NCBI GenBank assembly: GCA_018389105.1
Contig: JACATO010001062.1
Coordinates: forward strand, 186,001-250,000
Length of the DNA: 64,000 bases
Origin: Nautilus pompilius
Lineage: Eukaryota; Mollusca; Cephalopoda; Nautilida; Nautilidae
Reading direction: 5' to 3'
A program made the translations under genes and the position numbers. The notes under the pieces were generated by a model. The model ran no database searches, was not told the origin of the DNA, and saw only the letters and a program-made list of their open reading frames with translations. This document shows positions 36,561 to 47,640 of this stretch, one piece after another (the first letter of the stretch is position 1; every line of letters begins with the position of its first letter).

Positions 36561-39500
36561 CAAAGCAAAAGTCATGTGACTTTGATGTGTGTAAGCAGTG
36601 ACTAATTTTTGTGATTACGTCATCACTAGATGCACTGAGGAATGTCAAGATACTGCACAAAATAATCTCTATATATCAAACCTTATGGTACATTTTGAAT
36701 TGTTATTCCCGGATTGTTCTGATGAATAAGAATAAACCTGTTTATCCAGGCCATGTTGCAAAAGCTTTACAATGACAGCAGTCTGCCTTTTGCATTCTCA
36801 ATAACAGCCAACAATTAAAAAAAAAAATATATATATATATCTACAACTGTTCCAGGGATACACACAAAATAAAAACATTTTTCAAAAATTTGTTCTGGAG
36901 ACAACGAAATGCAAATATCTGTGCACCAAAACTACTGTAGCAGCATCACGCAGAAATACAACAACAGAAGACAATTTTGAAGCTAGAAAAAAAAAAATGA
37001 AAACAAACAAATAAGAGCAACTAAAGACAGAATATAATGGAAGTCACTTGATGGAAATGGGAAAAAGGCAAGTAATGAATAACAAAATAACTGCTTCTTG
37101 AAATGTTATTTTGTTTTCTCGTTACTTTTCATGGTTTTGTTTCTTCGTTGATGATCAAACAACATCCTGATATGACTGAAACCTGATCTGGTAACAAAAT
37201 AATCATCAAATTTAAATGCTTATTAAAATGTTTAAAAATCAAAGGTACTCCAAAATTTCCTCATGGTCAATGAGTAACGTACAGGGAAAATTATCCATTA
37301 AAAAAAAAGAAAAACAATTTAAAAAATGATTTCTTTCCTGGAGTTCCCACAATGTAAAATTTTAAATGTCTCCCCACAAGGTAATCTATTTCTGTTGTCT
37401 CACGCCTTAAATAGTCTTCAGAAAAGGTTAGGATGTTTAGAGTCATATTGAATTTATTTATTGGCATCCATTTTTATAAATTATAACAGATGCTATAATT
37501 GGTGTCATGAGGTGAAAGTCACAATGTAACAATGTTTAAGGGTTTAGTACTTCAAGAGTGCACTACAGACATATAAAGCCTGTCAGCTGATATGGAAGCT
37601 TCTGCCACTCCTGACGTGTCTGAAGCACTGGCAGACAATACCATATATGGATATCAAGCTGATTCCATCATAGGTGTTTGATGAGGTCCAGAATAATGCA
37701 TTGGTTGACGGTGTGCAGAAAAACACTGATAATGTAAGGCCTATCACTGTCTTGGAATATCCCATTATGGACGTGCATGAAGAGGAAAACATGGCCACCA
37801 TCAGATTTCCGTGTGTAGACAAGATCAAAACAGCAGTTTAAGACAATCCATACTACACCATAACAATTCCTCCACTAAATCAGTCAACAACATACTAGGC
37901 AAGTGTGTAGTATTCAGGTAATACTCTCTTGCTGAACAATATTGCCATTCAAAGCACCTAAGACCAAATCTTAAGCCACTGATACCATTGTAGGCAATTT
38001 TTAAAAATGCTAAAGGATAAAAAATGCTGCCATACTACTGGCTGGCAGGGTCTGATATCAGCATTATTTAAGCAGTGCCTAATAATCTGGTAAAATATCC
38101 AGTGTAGTCCAGAAACACCCTATGCTATTAAAATGGTAGGAGTGAACTCATTCCAAAAATTCCATATTTGTTTGAAGTAATCTTGGGCCTGTGATATTAT
38201 ATGTAGTAAAACTTAATCTCTAGCATTTCTTGTTTGTTTAAATTGGTCTTACATCTGATTATGATGAGTCTATGAGCACTTAGTATGGTAGCAACATACC
38301 AATAGATTACAGCTGAATATTTAGGCTTTTTACATAGCCAAGCTTACAGGTATGATCTGTCATGTGAAAAACACAGCTATCAGAAAGTACACACATTTGA
38401 AAAAGTGTATGTGTGTGTGTGTGTGTTTTTACAATCATCCAATGACTACACAAGCAGCAAATAACAAGACTGGATATGTTAGTAAAGTGCAAGGAAAATA
38501 TTTATTAATATTATTACTTTTCTTTGATATAGCCATTTAAAACACTGTTGCTGCACAACTTATTGAAAAGTATAACATGGAAACTCTAAAATGATAGCTG
38601 CTCATATCTGTTAACTATATTGTGCCTCAGGATATTTGTTACAGGATATAAACTGCTCCTAGCTGAAAATTTCTGCAAATATCGAAAAGATCAGATCTTC
38701 TCTAAATATATAAGAATCATGCAGATTTTCCAAGCCATTAATACCACATAAAAAAATCGTCGGCGGCAAACAACTTAAATGTCAGCAAATGTAACAAAGC
38801 ACGACAAAATTTGATACCAAATTGTCAAATTTTCCATATTCAGAGGAGTCTACAATCGGTTTTAATTCATGCAGATGTTAACCACTATTAATGTTCACAC
38901 AAAAGGAAAAAAAAAACATCTCACCTTAATCTGTGCTTGTTTTACCTATTACTTTTATCTAAGCAAATATTACATGTACATCCCTAAAGTCTATGTTTGT
39001 TTTACTAGCAGGTCAGTATAAAGAAATGCATTATCAATATGAAATTAACCTGTCTAGCAATATGCATTCCCACAAAAACTCTACAATAGAGGCATAAAAA
39101 TAAAAAAAAAAAACCAACATTTAACTACTACAAAATATATTGGAATTCTTCCATAATGGGTATTGATATTACATAATGTGAGCCATAAACCAATGACATG
39201 GGATATTTCTCACAATCATACTTAGAAAAATAACTTTTAACACATTTTGAAAGAATACCGAAGTTGTGTACAGCAGTAACTGAATGCTCGACAGTGATAA
39301 TGCTTGAGCTATACAAACAAGAATTCTGCATCACTAGATGAACAGAGTCATCACTAACAATGACTGTGTTTCATTATAAGAGCTGAAATACAGTAGAATA
39401 CACTTAACATGAGCATTGCTAACATGAAAATCCTGTTAGCCAGAACAATGTCTAGTGGTCTCAGCAGACTGTTTATATACATAAAGAAATGTATGAGACT

Positions 39501-42498
39501 AAACAGAAATTTGTCAATATATATGTATACATATATTAAAAAAAAAAAGTTTTTTTCAGATATTTTGTTATTTCACTGGATAAATAAAAAAACTGACCTT
39601 CCAGCTCCAGAATACAATGATCTAATCGCAATGTTCCAATGTTTCCAAACAGTAAAACATTTTGTGAAGATAAACAGCCAAAATGCTCATTTCCAAAACT
39701 CAATGCAAGCACCTACACATTAAGATCAAATCTCCAACACGCTGCACAAACTGGCATGCAGCTACTATAACTTTTATTCTTTGGTCTTTCTTTTGTGTAA
39801 ACTTACCCATGCATAATTTATGTAATACACATACAAGTTCATTCATTTTCCTCTGGTTCCATGTAATAACTAATACTAATCAAACAGCTGATGGAGAAAA
39901 ACTGATAACAAATTCCTGAACACTACGCATTACCAAAAACAGCCATTAAAAAACAAAAACAAACTGACAGTAAAGTAGATTTGCTTGTGAAATGCAAAAG
40001 CATTCACTTCCAATAGTTAAATAAATTTTTAAAATTTCTTTTAAAAGATTTGGTATAGGTATACTGAACATTTTCCACACTTAAGTCCTGGCACCACCCA
40101 CCATGTTGTTTCCACTTCACACCACATTCTTGGACTCAGAAGTTACTTACTGTCCACTAAAGAATTTTTGTCAAAGAACACTGGTACTCAAGCACCAGCC
40201 TAGGGGATTAACAAATCTTTAGAGAGAGAAAGAGAGAAAAGCAGGATCTTTTTGTTTATAGAATTTTCTAAAAAAAAAAAAAAAAAATTTGAATTTATGT
40301 CAGGGAATATATTCATTGATGTGCAACATGCTCTCTAGCTAAAAAAATCTGAAGTTAATAACATTACTGGAATAGAGAAATTTAAGTGGATACAGCACTC
40401 CAAAACTGTCATGCTGCTAGTTTCTATATCCACCAGATTAGCTCGGGTCCATCTCATTTTGACTGATCAACAACAGGATGACATTTCTGCCCACAAGGTA
40501 ATTTCATTTGCGTATCTTATCTTTGATGAACAGCAGAAAAATAAGCAAACAAAAAATCATAGGGTAGCTGCCATCGCTAAACTTAGCATTATTTTCTTAA
40601 ATCTGACATAAAACATTTGTACTTCCAATTTTGCATCACGGAGGATGAAACTAATTAAGTATGGAACTTCTGTACATAAAGTATGTAGTAAAAATGGCAG
40701 AGCGGTCAGACCTGCAATAGTTTACTTATATAACATCACTGTCCAGTCCACAGGAGAACTGGCAGAAACTAAAAAGGAAAAAAAAAAAAAAATTCCAAAT
40801 TCTACACATGGATGACAGCAAACATCATCTCTTTCGCTATTAAGGAACAGTAAACAGTATCTTCCCTCTGTGCAGACTTGAAAATTGAATAGCTTCTGTC
40901 TGAATCTGGTCCAGCTGAATGAAGAAAATTCATTATTTTCTGGGCACAAGAACATTTTAATCTATATTCTAATACAGCTACTACGCAGAAAACAACAACA
41001 AAACCTCCTGCCAAAGGAATGCAAAAGAATCAACTCAACTATCTGCCCGTCTTCCAGTTAAACCAATACTTTACAGGTTAACAATGCTCAGATGTGCTTC
41101 TTATCACTACTTTCCAACAACAAGATCTTTGAAAATTCTATTTCCTCATTATATAAAGAGGCAATTATTTAAAAATACACATCTTCCCTTATTTCAGCTT
41201 ATCATCTACAAGATCTTACTGCTGGCATTTCTTTTTCTTTCATTTGCTTCTATCTCACAATAAATGTGATGATGTTGTGTTAGTTTTACTATACATTTTG
41301 GAATTTTAAAAAAATGTTTAAACAGTTTGGCCAAATGATATTGGAAATAAAACTATTCCTTTTTTTCTGTTGTTGAAATTTTAAAAAGGCATTTTTTGTT
41401 TTGTTTTTGTTATTGGGTTACTGGATCTGCACCTGTAATCATTTTGAGGTCACTATCTAAGGCACCTTTTGTTTATTAGGAAATTTTTTTAATACTTAGA
41501 GGTTACAAATAGATGCATGCCCACGTGGAAGTGAGCACCTGTCAGACTAATAAAAATGGTACATTCCACGTCTCAAAGATGCCTATGCCTGCTCAGATAT
41601 CATGGATCATCAGCAGATGTGTGTGGGTGTGTGTGTGTGGGGAGTGGTGGCAAGAAAAGCAGGTAAGTTGAGCAATTTTATCACGGCTGATGACTACTTG
41701 TGCACTTGCATGTCAGAAAAACCAGGCTCTGAAAGCGATTAAACGTCTCTGATTGCCTGTTTCTGTAGAATAGAGTCAACATCCTGTAAAATAAGATGGA
41801 AGGCCAAAACCACCTGAGGCAAATCCTCTAGTAAAAAGTGCATGTCAAAATGCATCAAGTCCGCATGCTGACAGATGCAAGATGAGTAGCGCTGCTGGAA
41901 CAACAGAAGTTAGCAGAAAGACAGGCAGCCATATGCATCATGTGCTTGTGACACAGCAAACACTGACCATATCTGTTGGTTCATCTAACAGGGTAGCAGC
42001 AACAGCCACCAGGAAATAACCAGCACTGAAGGAAATCTGATGGCACAGCATCCTGTGAGATGAGGGTTGTCACTAAACAGAAAAGTAGTTAGAGCAAATC
42101 TAGATCAAGTAACGAAGAACACCCACCAAGAGACAGTGAGTGATATTAGAGTAACGTGAAGCCAATAAAAATTAGTCCAAGCATAAAGAGCTGAGCTATA
42201 TGTAACACACAAGACTTCTGTCAAAGCAGAACTGCTAAACTGGAAACAATCATTAAAGATATCTAAAATAACGCATGGCTATAATAAATGCAAAAAGCTA
42301 GTGCAGATGGTATAGAAAGGCCCATCAAAATTTCAGTGGAAGGTGCTTTAATAGCCAGAGCAAGAGACAACATAAGAGAACACGTCCATCTGAGCAGTGT
42401 TAGGTTGGATTATTGGGCAGGCTTTCAAAGATAAGGGATCTTATGTAGCCAAGACGTAAAAACAGAAAATGAGAAAAAAAAATAGACAGTAGTGGCAT
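36561..42498. other. Non-coding sequence with microsatellites
   Basis: It holds an (AT)n tract near 36828-36840, (GT)8 near 38411-38426 and a GT-rich run near 41619-41640. The block at about 37560-38160 is somewhat less AT-rich and could be an old repeat, but no family or frame is recognised. The stretch at 41800-42480 is purine-rich and may belong to the pseudogene-like sequence that follows. Confidence 0.5.
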
Positions 42499-43266
42499 TT
42501 GAAGCATGCAAATGTGAGATCATTGGAGTCTGGTAAGCAAATAAAAATGTACAGACATAACCTCACAAGTGGGTGGTATTACCAGATCATCATGGCTAGA
42601 GGTACAATTTACCTCAAGAGCCTGGTAAAAGATATTCAGAGCAAGTTAACAGGTAAACCCATTGCTAGTCTAGGGAATGTGAAATATGGCACAAATGGAC
42701 ACCTTGCTCCTCAAAGGCCAGAGACAAAGTCCAAGATATATGTTAAGGCAAAGCCTGCAGTGTTGATTTGATGATAAAGAAACAATCCTAGAATGTGTCA
42801 TATTTTTAAAATGCTGATAGTAGAGGTAAAACGGCTAGATGTTGATGAGATTAATGATGGAACCAAGGAGAACATTGAGAAAGAATTCCAGAAGGCTCTG
42901 ATACACAGGGACAGATAGCCCCAGCAGAGCCTCAACATTAAAAGAGAAAACATAACTCATACTGGAGATGGATCTGAGAGTTTAAAAATGATGCAGAACT
43001 TGAATTTTTGGTTTAGACAGTTGGAACCACTGCGTAGGGTTCCAAATAGATTCTGTAGTGTGAGGAATCTGCTAGGTTGTGGCATGAAAAAACTCCCCTC
43101 ATTGAACTGTAAAGGTAGCTTGCTGCAGAAGACTCCTGAATGGTTTCAGGCAAATGATATAAGACCCTACGATAAGAGGCCGACTCCTATACCATTATTC
43201 TCTGCTTCTCTTCCAATTAGTACCTTTGACTCTTGCTGGAAAACTAAACCCTCAAGCAAAGACTAA
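42499..43266 (+). pseudogene. Single-frame pseudogene-like sequence of unknown origin
   Basis: One plus-strand frame stays readable over about 768 bases. It is broken only by a TGA-TGA-TAA cluster just after 42771 and one TAG near 42916. In order it shows SKLTGKPIASLGNVKYGTNG, EVKRLDVDEINDGTKENIEK, EFQKALIHRDR, NITHTGDGSESLKMMQNLNF and RLLxP-type basic/proline text to the stop at 43264-43266. Base composition is coding-like (purine-rich, close to 42% GC) compared with the surroundings. I do not recognise the protein. It could be a processed pseudogene or a retroelement fragment. No poly-A tail directly follows the stop; an A-run occurs about 60 bases downstream. Confidence 0.35.
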
Positions 43267-44146
43267 ATGCATGGCAAAAGTATTTATTTTGACCATAAAA
43301 TTAAATTTTCTAAAAAGGCAAACAAAAAAAAACTAAAGGTCCAAGAGATTCTTTATTTAAAAATCATAGTGTTTTTGTGTTTTCCTTTAAAAGCAGAATT
43401 ACAAACAAACTATTACTTTTTGAAGGAGCCACATTTCTATTTAGTCCATCATCATCCTTGCATTATGGTTTCAAAGGAAATTTACTCAAATTAAACAAAA
43501 AGCATTGAGCGATCATTTTAAATGTGCCGAGTTTCTGACTTATAAGGTTGAGCGGACTGTTCCAAAAAGTTAGAACTTAAAACCATATCCAAAGATAAAC
43601 AACAAAACATTCAATTCAGTACAGCACACAGCCAGTGTAGCAAACAGCTGCGAGTATGAAAGTTTGCCAATCAATAAGAATTTAGTTTTTTTTTTTTATG
43701 ATAAAGACTTTTTAACGTTCTACCTCTGCATGTTCGCCATTTTAAGTGCGACCTCTTAAATTTTTCTGGTAACGCTTTTCCCCTGCTCTCCAATTTTGCC
43801 CGCTATGTCTTACGACAGTGAAATCAATTGCTGCTTAAAACTGACTGCGTATACGAAGCAGGGCATAAATGCATTAGTAGAAGCCCTATTTGGTAATGCT
43901 AGTTTAATCAGAATCCTTAGTGTGGTTCCTTTTTTTATGAGAATGTCTCGTTTGTTCAAAATAGGGAAATTTAATCTCTGAGAGTATACAAAAAGCTTCC
44001 TGACTGGATGTAGCTTAGTCTAAACCACATAAGCTAATGGAGAAGCTGGCCATTTAAAAAAAAAAATCAGTAGAAGAGAGAAAAAGAAACAGTGTTATTT
44101 CATTTGGGTTCAAATAAACATTAGAAGCTGTGGCTGATCGGTTGGT
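43267..44146. other. AT-rich sequence without recognisable genes
   Basis: Short frames at 43267-43494 and 43796-43981 have no motifs. Nothing else is supported. Confidence 0.5.
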
Positions 44147-44531
44147 ATGGGGGTTCCCAACCTTTGGGTCATAGATAATACCCGAGGGAGTTGCAAAGAA
44201 TAAATAGAACCATAGAATTATAGGTTAAAAAGGCTCAAGGGGAAAAACACCGTGCTTTCTTTGCTTCAGAATTCTTGAGGCCCCCCCACTCTCTTCTGAT
44301 TTAATAGTCTTTCCACTACAAATTTGTCCATTTGTCAAATTACTGCAAGAATACTCAGAAATAAACCACAAACTTGCTTTGCAATATGGGAACATTTACC
44401 AATGTCGTGTGTGATTATGGCTCAGCATAGTTGATTAAACCATCCTATTTCAAGGTCACTAATCATATGCAAAAATTCTAGTGAATGAAATATCAGTTGT
44501 GACTAGAAAAAGGTTTGGAGACCCTAGCCTG
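44147..44531. mobile_element. Non-autonomous hAT-like element
   Basis: The left end, ATGGGGGTTCCCAACCTTTG (44147-44166), has the look of hAT termini of the CAG-x-GGTTCCCAACC type. The right end, read on the minus strand, is GGCTAGGGTCTCCAAACCTT (about 44529-44510), the same consensus (GG-x-TC-x-CCAA-x-CTTT) in inverted orientation. The 345 bp between them contains no coding frame. It is therefore a small internally deleted (MITE-like) copy. No 8 bp target-site duplication was found, so the outer limits may be worn. Confidence 0.55.
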
Positions 44532-46079
44532 CCATACTTTTAACAGTTTCTAATGGTCATCTAAACAAATATCAGAACGAGTTGTGGATTAGATTCTTGT
44601 TAAGATCAATGCCAACATTAAATGTAAAAAGTTAATTTAAATTTTCTTTGAGAGATTCTATATAAGGCCTTCTTTAGAAACGTCCGTTAATTGTCTATGG
44701 CTAGCTAACAAATAAGGCAGCCACAGTGTTATCTTTATCCCCCATAAAGTTATAGTTAATTATATCGGTTATAATATTTTCTATCTAAAAAAATAAATTG
44801 TTTATACTATCAAAAAATGCTTGTTTTCTTATATTCATAGGAACAGGTGACTAAGCTTTGTAGGTTTTTTTTTGCCCTACAGCAAAAAACTTACAGTTCA
44901 CATACATACATAAAATATATGGGCATACTCTTCAAAGGGGTTAATATATATTAGGACTTACAATAACAATAACAGCATCTGATTAAAGGTTAAAAAAATT
45001 GAAGAAAATCCCCCGCAGATGAGCTGATATGTGAACACTATGAAATTCAAACTGCTGCCGTAACAACAGATACTCACGAAACTCCAATGTAGGACTAGCT
45101 ACAGAAAACAACATACTTTAAGTAAATTTATATAGATGTGCTTGTTAGTAATTAACAGTTAAGCTTTTTGATATTTTGAAATATTTAGTGTGCATATTTA
45201 CTTAAATGTACTGATCAAGATGATTTTTTTAATAGTATATTTTCCTCCAGTTGATTACCATGTATAACATCAAAACCATTCTGTCCCAGTTTTGTATCAG
45301 CCTTTCAAAAGATTGTTATATGTTGCATATGCTGATGTTTATCTCAATTTTTACCTCCTTATCCTGGTTTGGTTTGAGAACTTCCCTCTTTTCAAGAGAG
45401 ATGGCAACTACAAAAAAGTTTGCTTAGCAAAGATAGATATGGCACCAGTTTTGTTTTGCTGGAGATAGCGAGATTTGCCAAATGTTGATAGATATAAACG
45501 TTAAAAAGTCGGAGAGAAGGTTTATACTTATATGAAGCCTTTTTGAGCAAACTAGTTTGCACTTTAGCTTCCATTACCTGGTTTGGTAGAAATCTCCAGG
45601 CAGATACCACATGCTTTGTTAAAAAACAAAACAACAACAAACAATGGATGATTACTCAAGACCATTTACTTGTGTTATACTTATGATCATAATGATATAC
45701 AATGTACCACCAAAAATGAAAAAGAGAAAGAAATTTGTTCTCTCTGCAAAGAAAAGTATTAATAGTTTTAAAAATGTATACATAGGCCACACTAGGAATC
45801 CAAGGCGTTTTTAGTCTCTCTCCTAAGACAGACTTAAAGATGACTAATTAATTATAAACCATTGAACTTTCTACAAGATACCCAAATCCTTGAGTGAGCC
45901 ATATTAAATATGATACAAAGATTCTCATATTTTTTTTTTTAATGTTTCCTATTTTCCTGAAAAAATGTATGAGAGACATTACTGAATTACCCTGGTGTCA
46001 TGGGTTGGGCAGGATCCTGGAGCAGCAGCCTAGTTGGTGAGTCACAACTACAAACATTGCGGATAATGAGCACCTTAAA
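44532..46079. other. AT-rich sequence without recognisable genes
   Basis: No genes. The short minus-strand frame at 45392-45640 is unsupported. The last 100 bases before 46080 may already belong to the mariner relic. Confidence 0.45.
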
Positions 46080-46560
46080 TTCAGCACTTGGGAAATTTAT
46101 GGTTCACGACACCCACTCATTATCACTGTACAATCTGGTGATGGCTAGATGAAGTTTTCTGAGCAATGGCTTGGGTAGCCGCAGTTTCAATGAGTGGCCT
46201 CCAAGATCTTGTGATTTAAAACCTCCATCAGAATTTTTCTTTTTGGAGTATAATGAAGGAAAAGGTGCGTGCTGAGAAACCACACATACGTTGTTGAACT
46301 CGTGAAAAAAGGAAGTGTATGCATAGAATCGACCCTGAATGTGCAACAACAAAGAAAAAAGTGTTCTGCAGGCAGCCATCTTCAGGAGTGCTTAGACAAC
46401 AGTGGACAAGATGCTTGAATGTGCTATTTTCTTTTTTTGTTGGTGTGACAGCTGTCTGCATTTCATGTTTTTATGCAATTTAAAAATAATGTAAAAGCAA
46501 CTTCCTGTGTCATTTTGAGCATTGGTTAATTATGGGACATCCTATAATATTATTCCTTTT
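46080..46560 (+). pseudogene. mariner-like transposase relic, C-terminal part
   Basis: The plus strand carries FNEWPPRSCDLKPPSEFFFL (about 46186-46245), a near copy of the mariner-type WPPRSPDLTP-x-DFFLWG block that holds the third catalytic residue. It is followed after a frame change by MKEKVRAEKPH (about 46252-46285), like the GY-x-KEKVYA-x-KP that follows in the family. The upstream catalytic block is represented only by worn text (46090-46150). Only the last third of the gene is recognisable. The GGGACATCC run near 46535 could be part of the element end. The minus-strand frames overlapping here are not genes. Confidence 0.7.
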
Positions 46561-46744
46561 TACACCAATTCTTATTTAAATAAAGCATGTTTTTCAGCTT
46601 TTGGAATATTCTGTTAATTGACTTAAATTAGTTATTTTTCTGGTAAGAAAGAACTAATATATATTCCTTGACACAAGTAACATCAGATTTCATTCACATT
46701 AACCAAAAGTAAAGCATTGTAACAATAAAGCTTTTCAAAGCAAA
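46561..46744. other. AT-rich spacer between mariner and Tc1 relics
   Basis: No features recognised. Confidence 0.5.
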
Positions 46745-47640
46745 ATGTTATCTTCTCTATTGTGTTGCATACACACAGGTTTCATGTATATGACATTACA
46801 GTCGACATGTTTACTAAGCTGTGTAAATTCAAAAGGTTGCATGTCTAGAACTGCTGCTGTGTACATGGCATGGCACAAAAGCCCAAAGATAGCAAATAAT
46901 TCAAAAGAAAAACCTGAGATTTCCTGCAGAGACATAGAAAGAGAACTGGCAAGTATCACTCAGCTGCCTTGCTTATAAATACTGTGTTTACAACTGATGA
47001 TAATGACAAACTATGTAGTGAATATCCCTGAAATTACCTCTGGAGAAGAAAAGGCAGTTATTCATGAAATGTGCAACAATGCCTTCTCCAGTGTCTCTGA
47101 TGTGAAAAACCTTCAAAGAAACGACAAGAAGATATCCACCATAACAGTGTCCAAAAGACTGAATGACCTTAGTTGTCATATCTACAACTCTGTGGAACAT
47201 CTGTCAGACTGGAATAAGCAAACTAAAAAATTTGGCCAATCAACATTTCTGGTGTAATTTGAGAGTATATTGGTCAGAGGTAGGTTAGCTTCTGCTATGC
47301 TGTATCAATGGTTAAATGAGAATTTGGCAGAACTAACTTACAATCAAGGGAGCATTTATGGATTTGCTACTTGTGGAAGTGGATCCATCATGGCATAGGG
47401 AAGAATATCTATCTTATGACTAAACTTGAACTTGTTACTATGCTTAGACTCCTAGACGACAGCAGGTACCAAGAAAACATTCTTCAGTGTGTCATTGCTC
47501 CTCAGTCTGGCAATTACCCAGATGCAATATTTCCAGGATAATGTATTTAACACGAAAATACACCATCACGTATCATATATATAAAAGAAAATGAGCATCT
47601 TTTTTTTTTTGTTGTTATGACTGATCACAATCCCAGTGAT
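46745..47640 (+). pseudogene. Tc1-like transposase relic
   Basis: Text resembling the N-terminal part occurs at 46840-46965 (SRTAAVYMAWHKS, EISCRDIERELASI). KISTITVSKRLNDL (about 47130-47170) matches the VS-x-x-TV-x-RRL start of the second DNA-binding half. FATCGSGSIMA (about 47363-47395) is the GGGSVMVWG motif, with W turned to a stop. LRLLDDSRYQENILQCVIAP (about 47441-47500) matches the x-Y-x-x-IL-x-x-x-L-x-P block. FQDNVFNTKIHHH (about 47531-47570) is a remnant of FQQDNDPKHT. The order is correct but several frame changes and stops occur. It lies immediately downstream of the mariner relic in the same orientation. Confidence 0.65.

Noticed and set aside
37560-38160. Less AT-rich block with a minus-strand 81-residue frame, considered as a retroelement piece
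   Set aside because: No reverse transcriptase, integrase or transposase motif could be read in any frame.
46104-46461. Minus-strand open frames across the mariner relic
   Set aside because: The WPPRS and KEKVRAEKP motifs are on the plus strand. The minus frames are antisense shadows.
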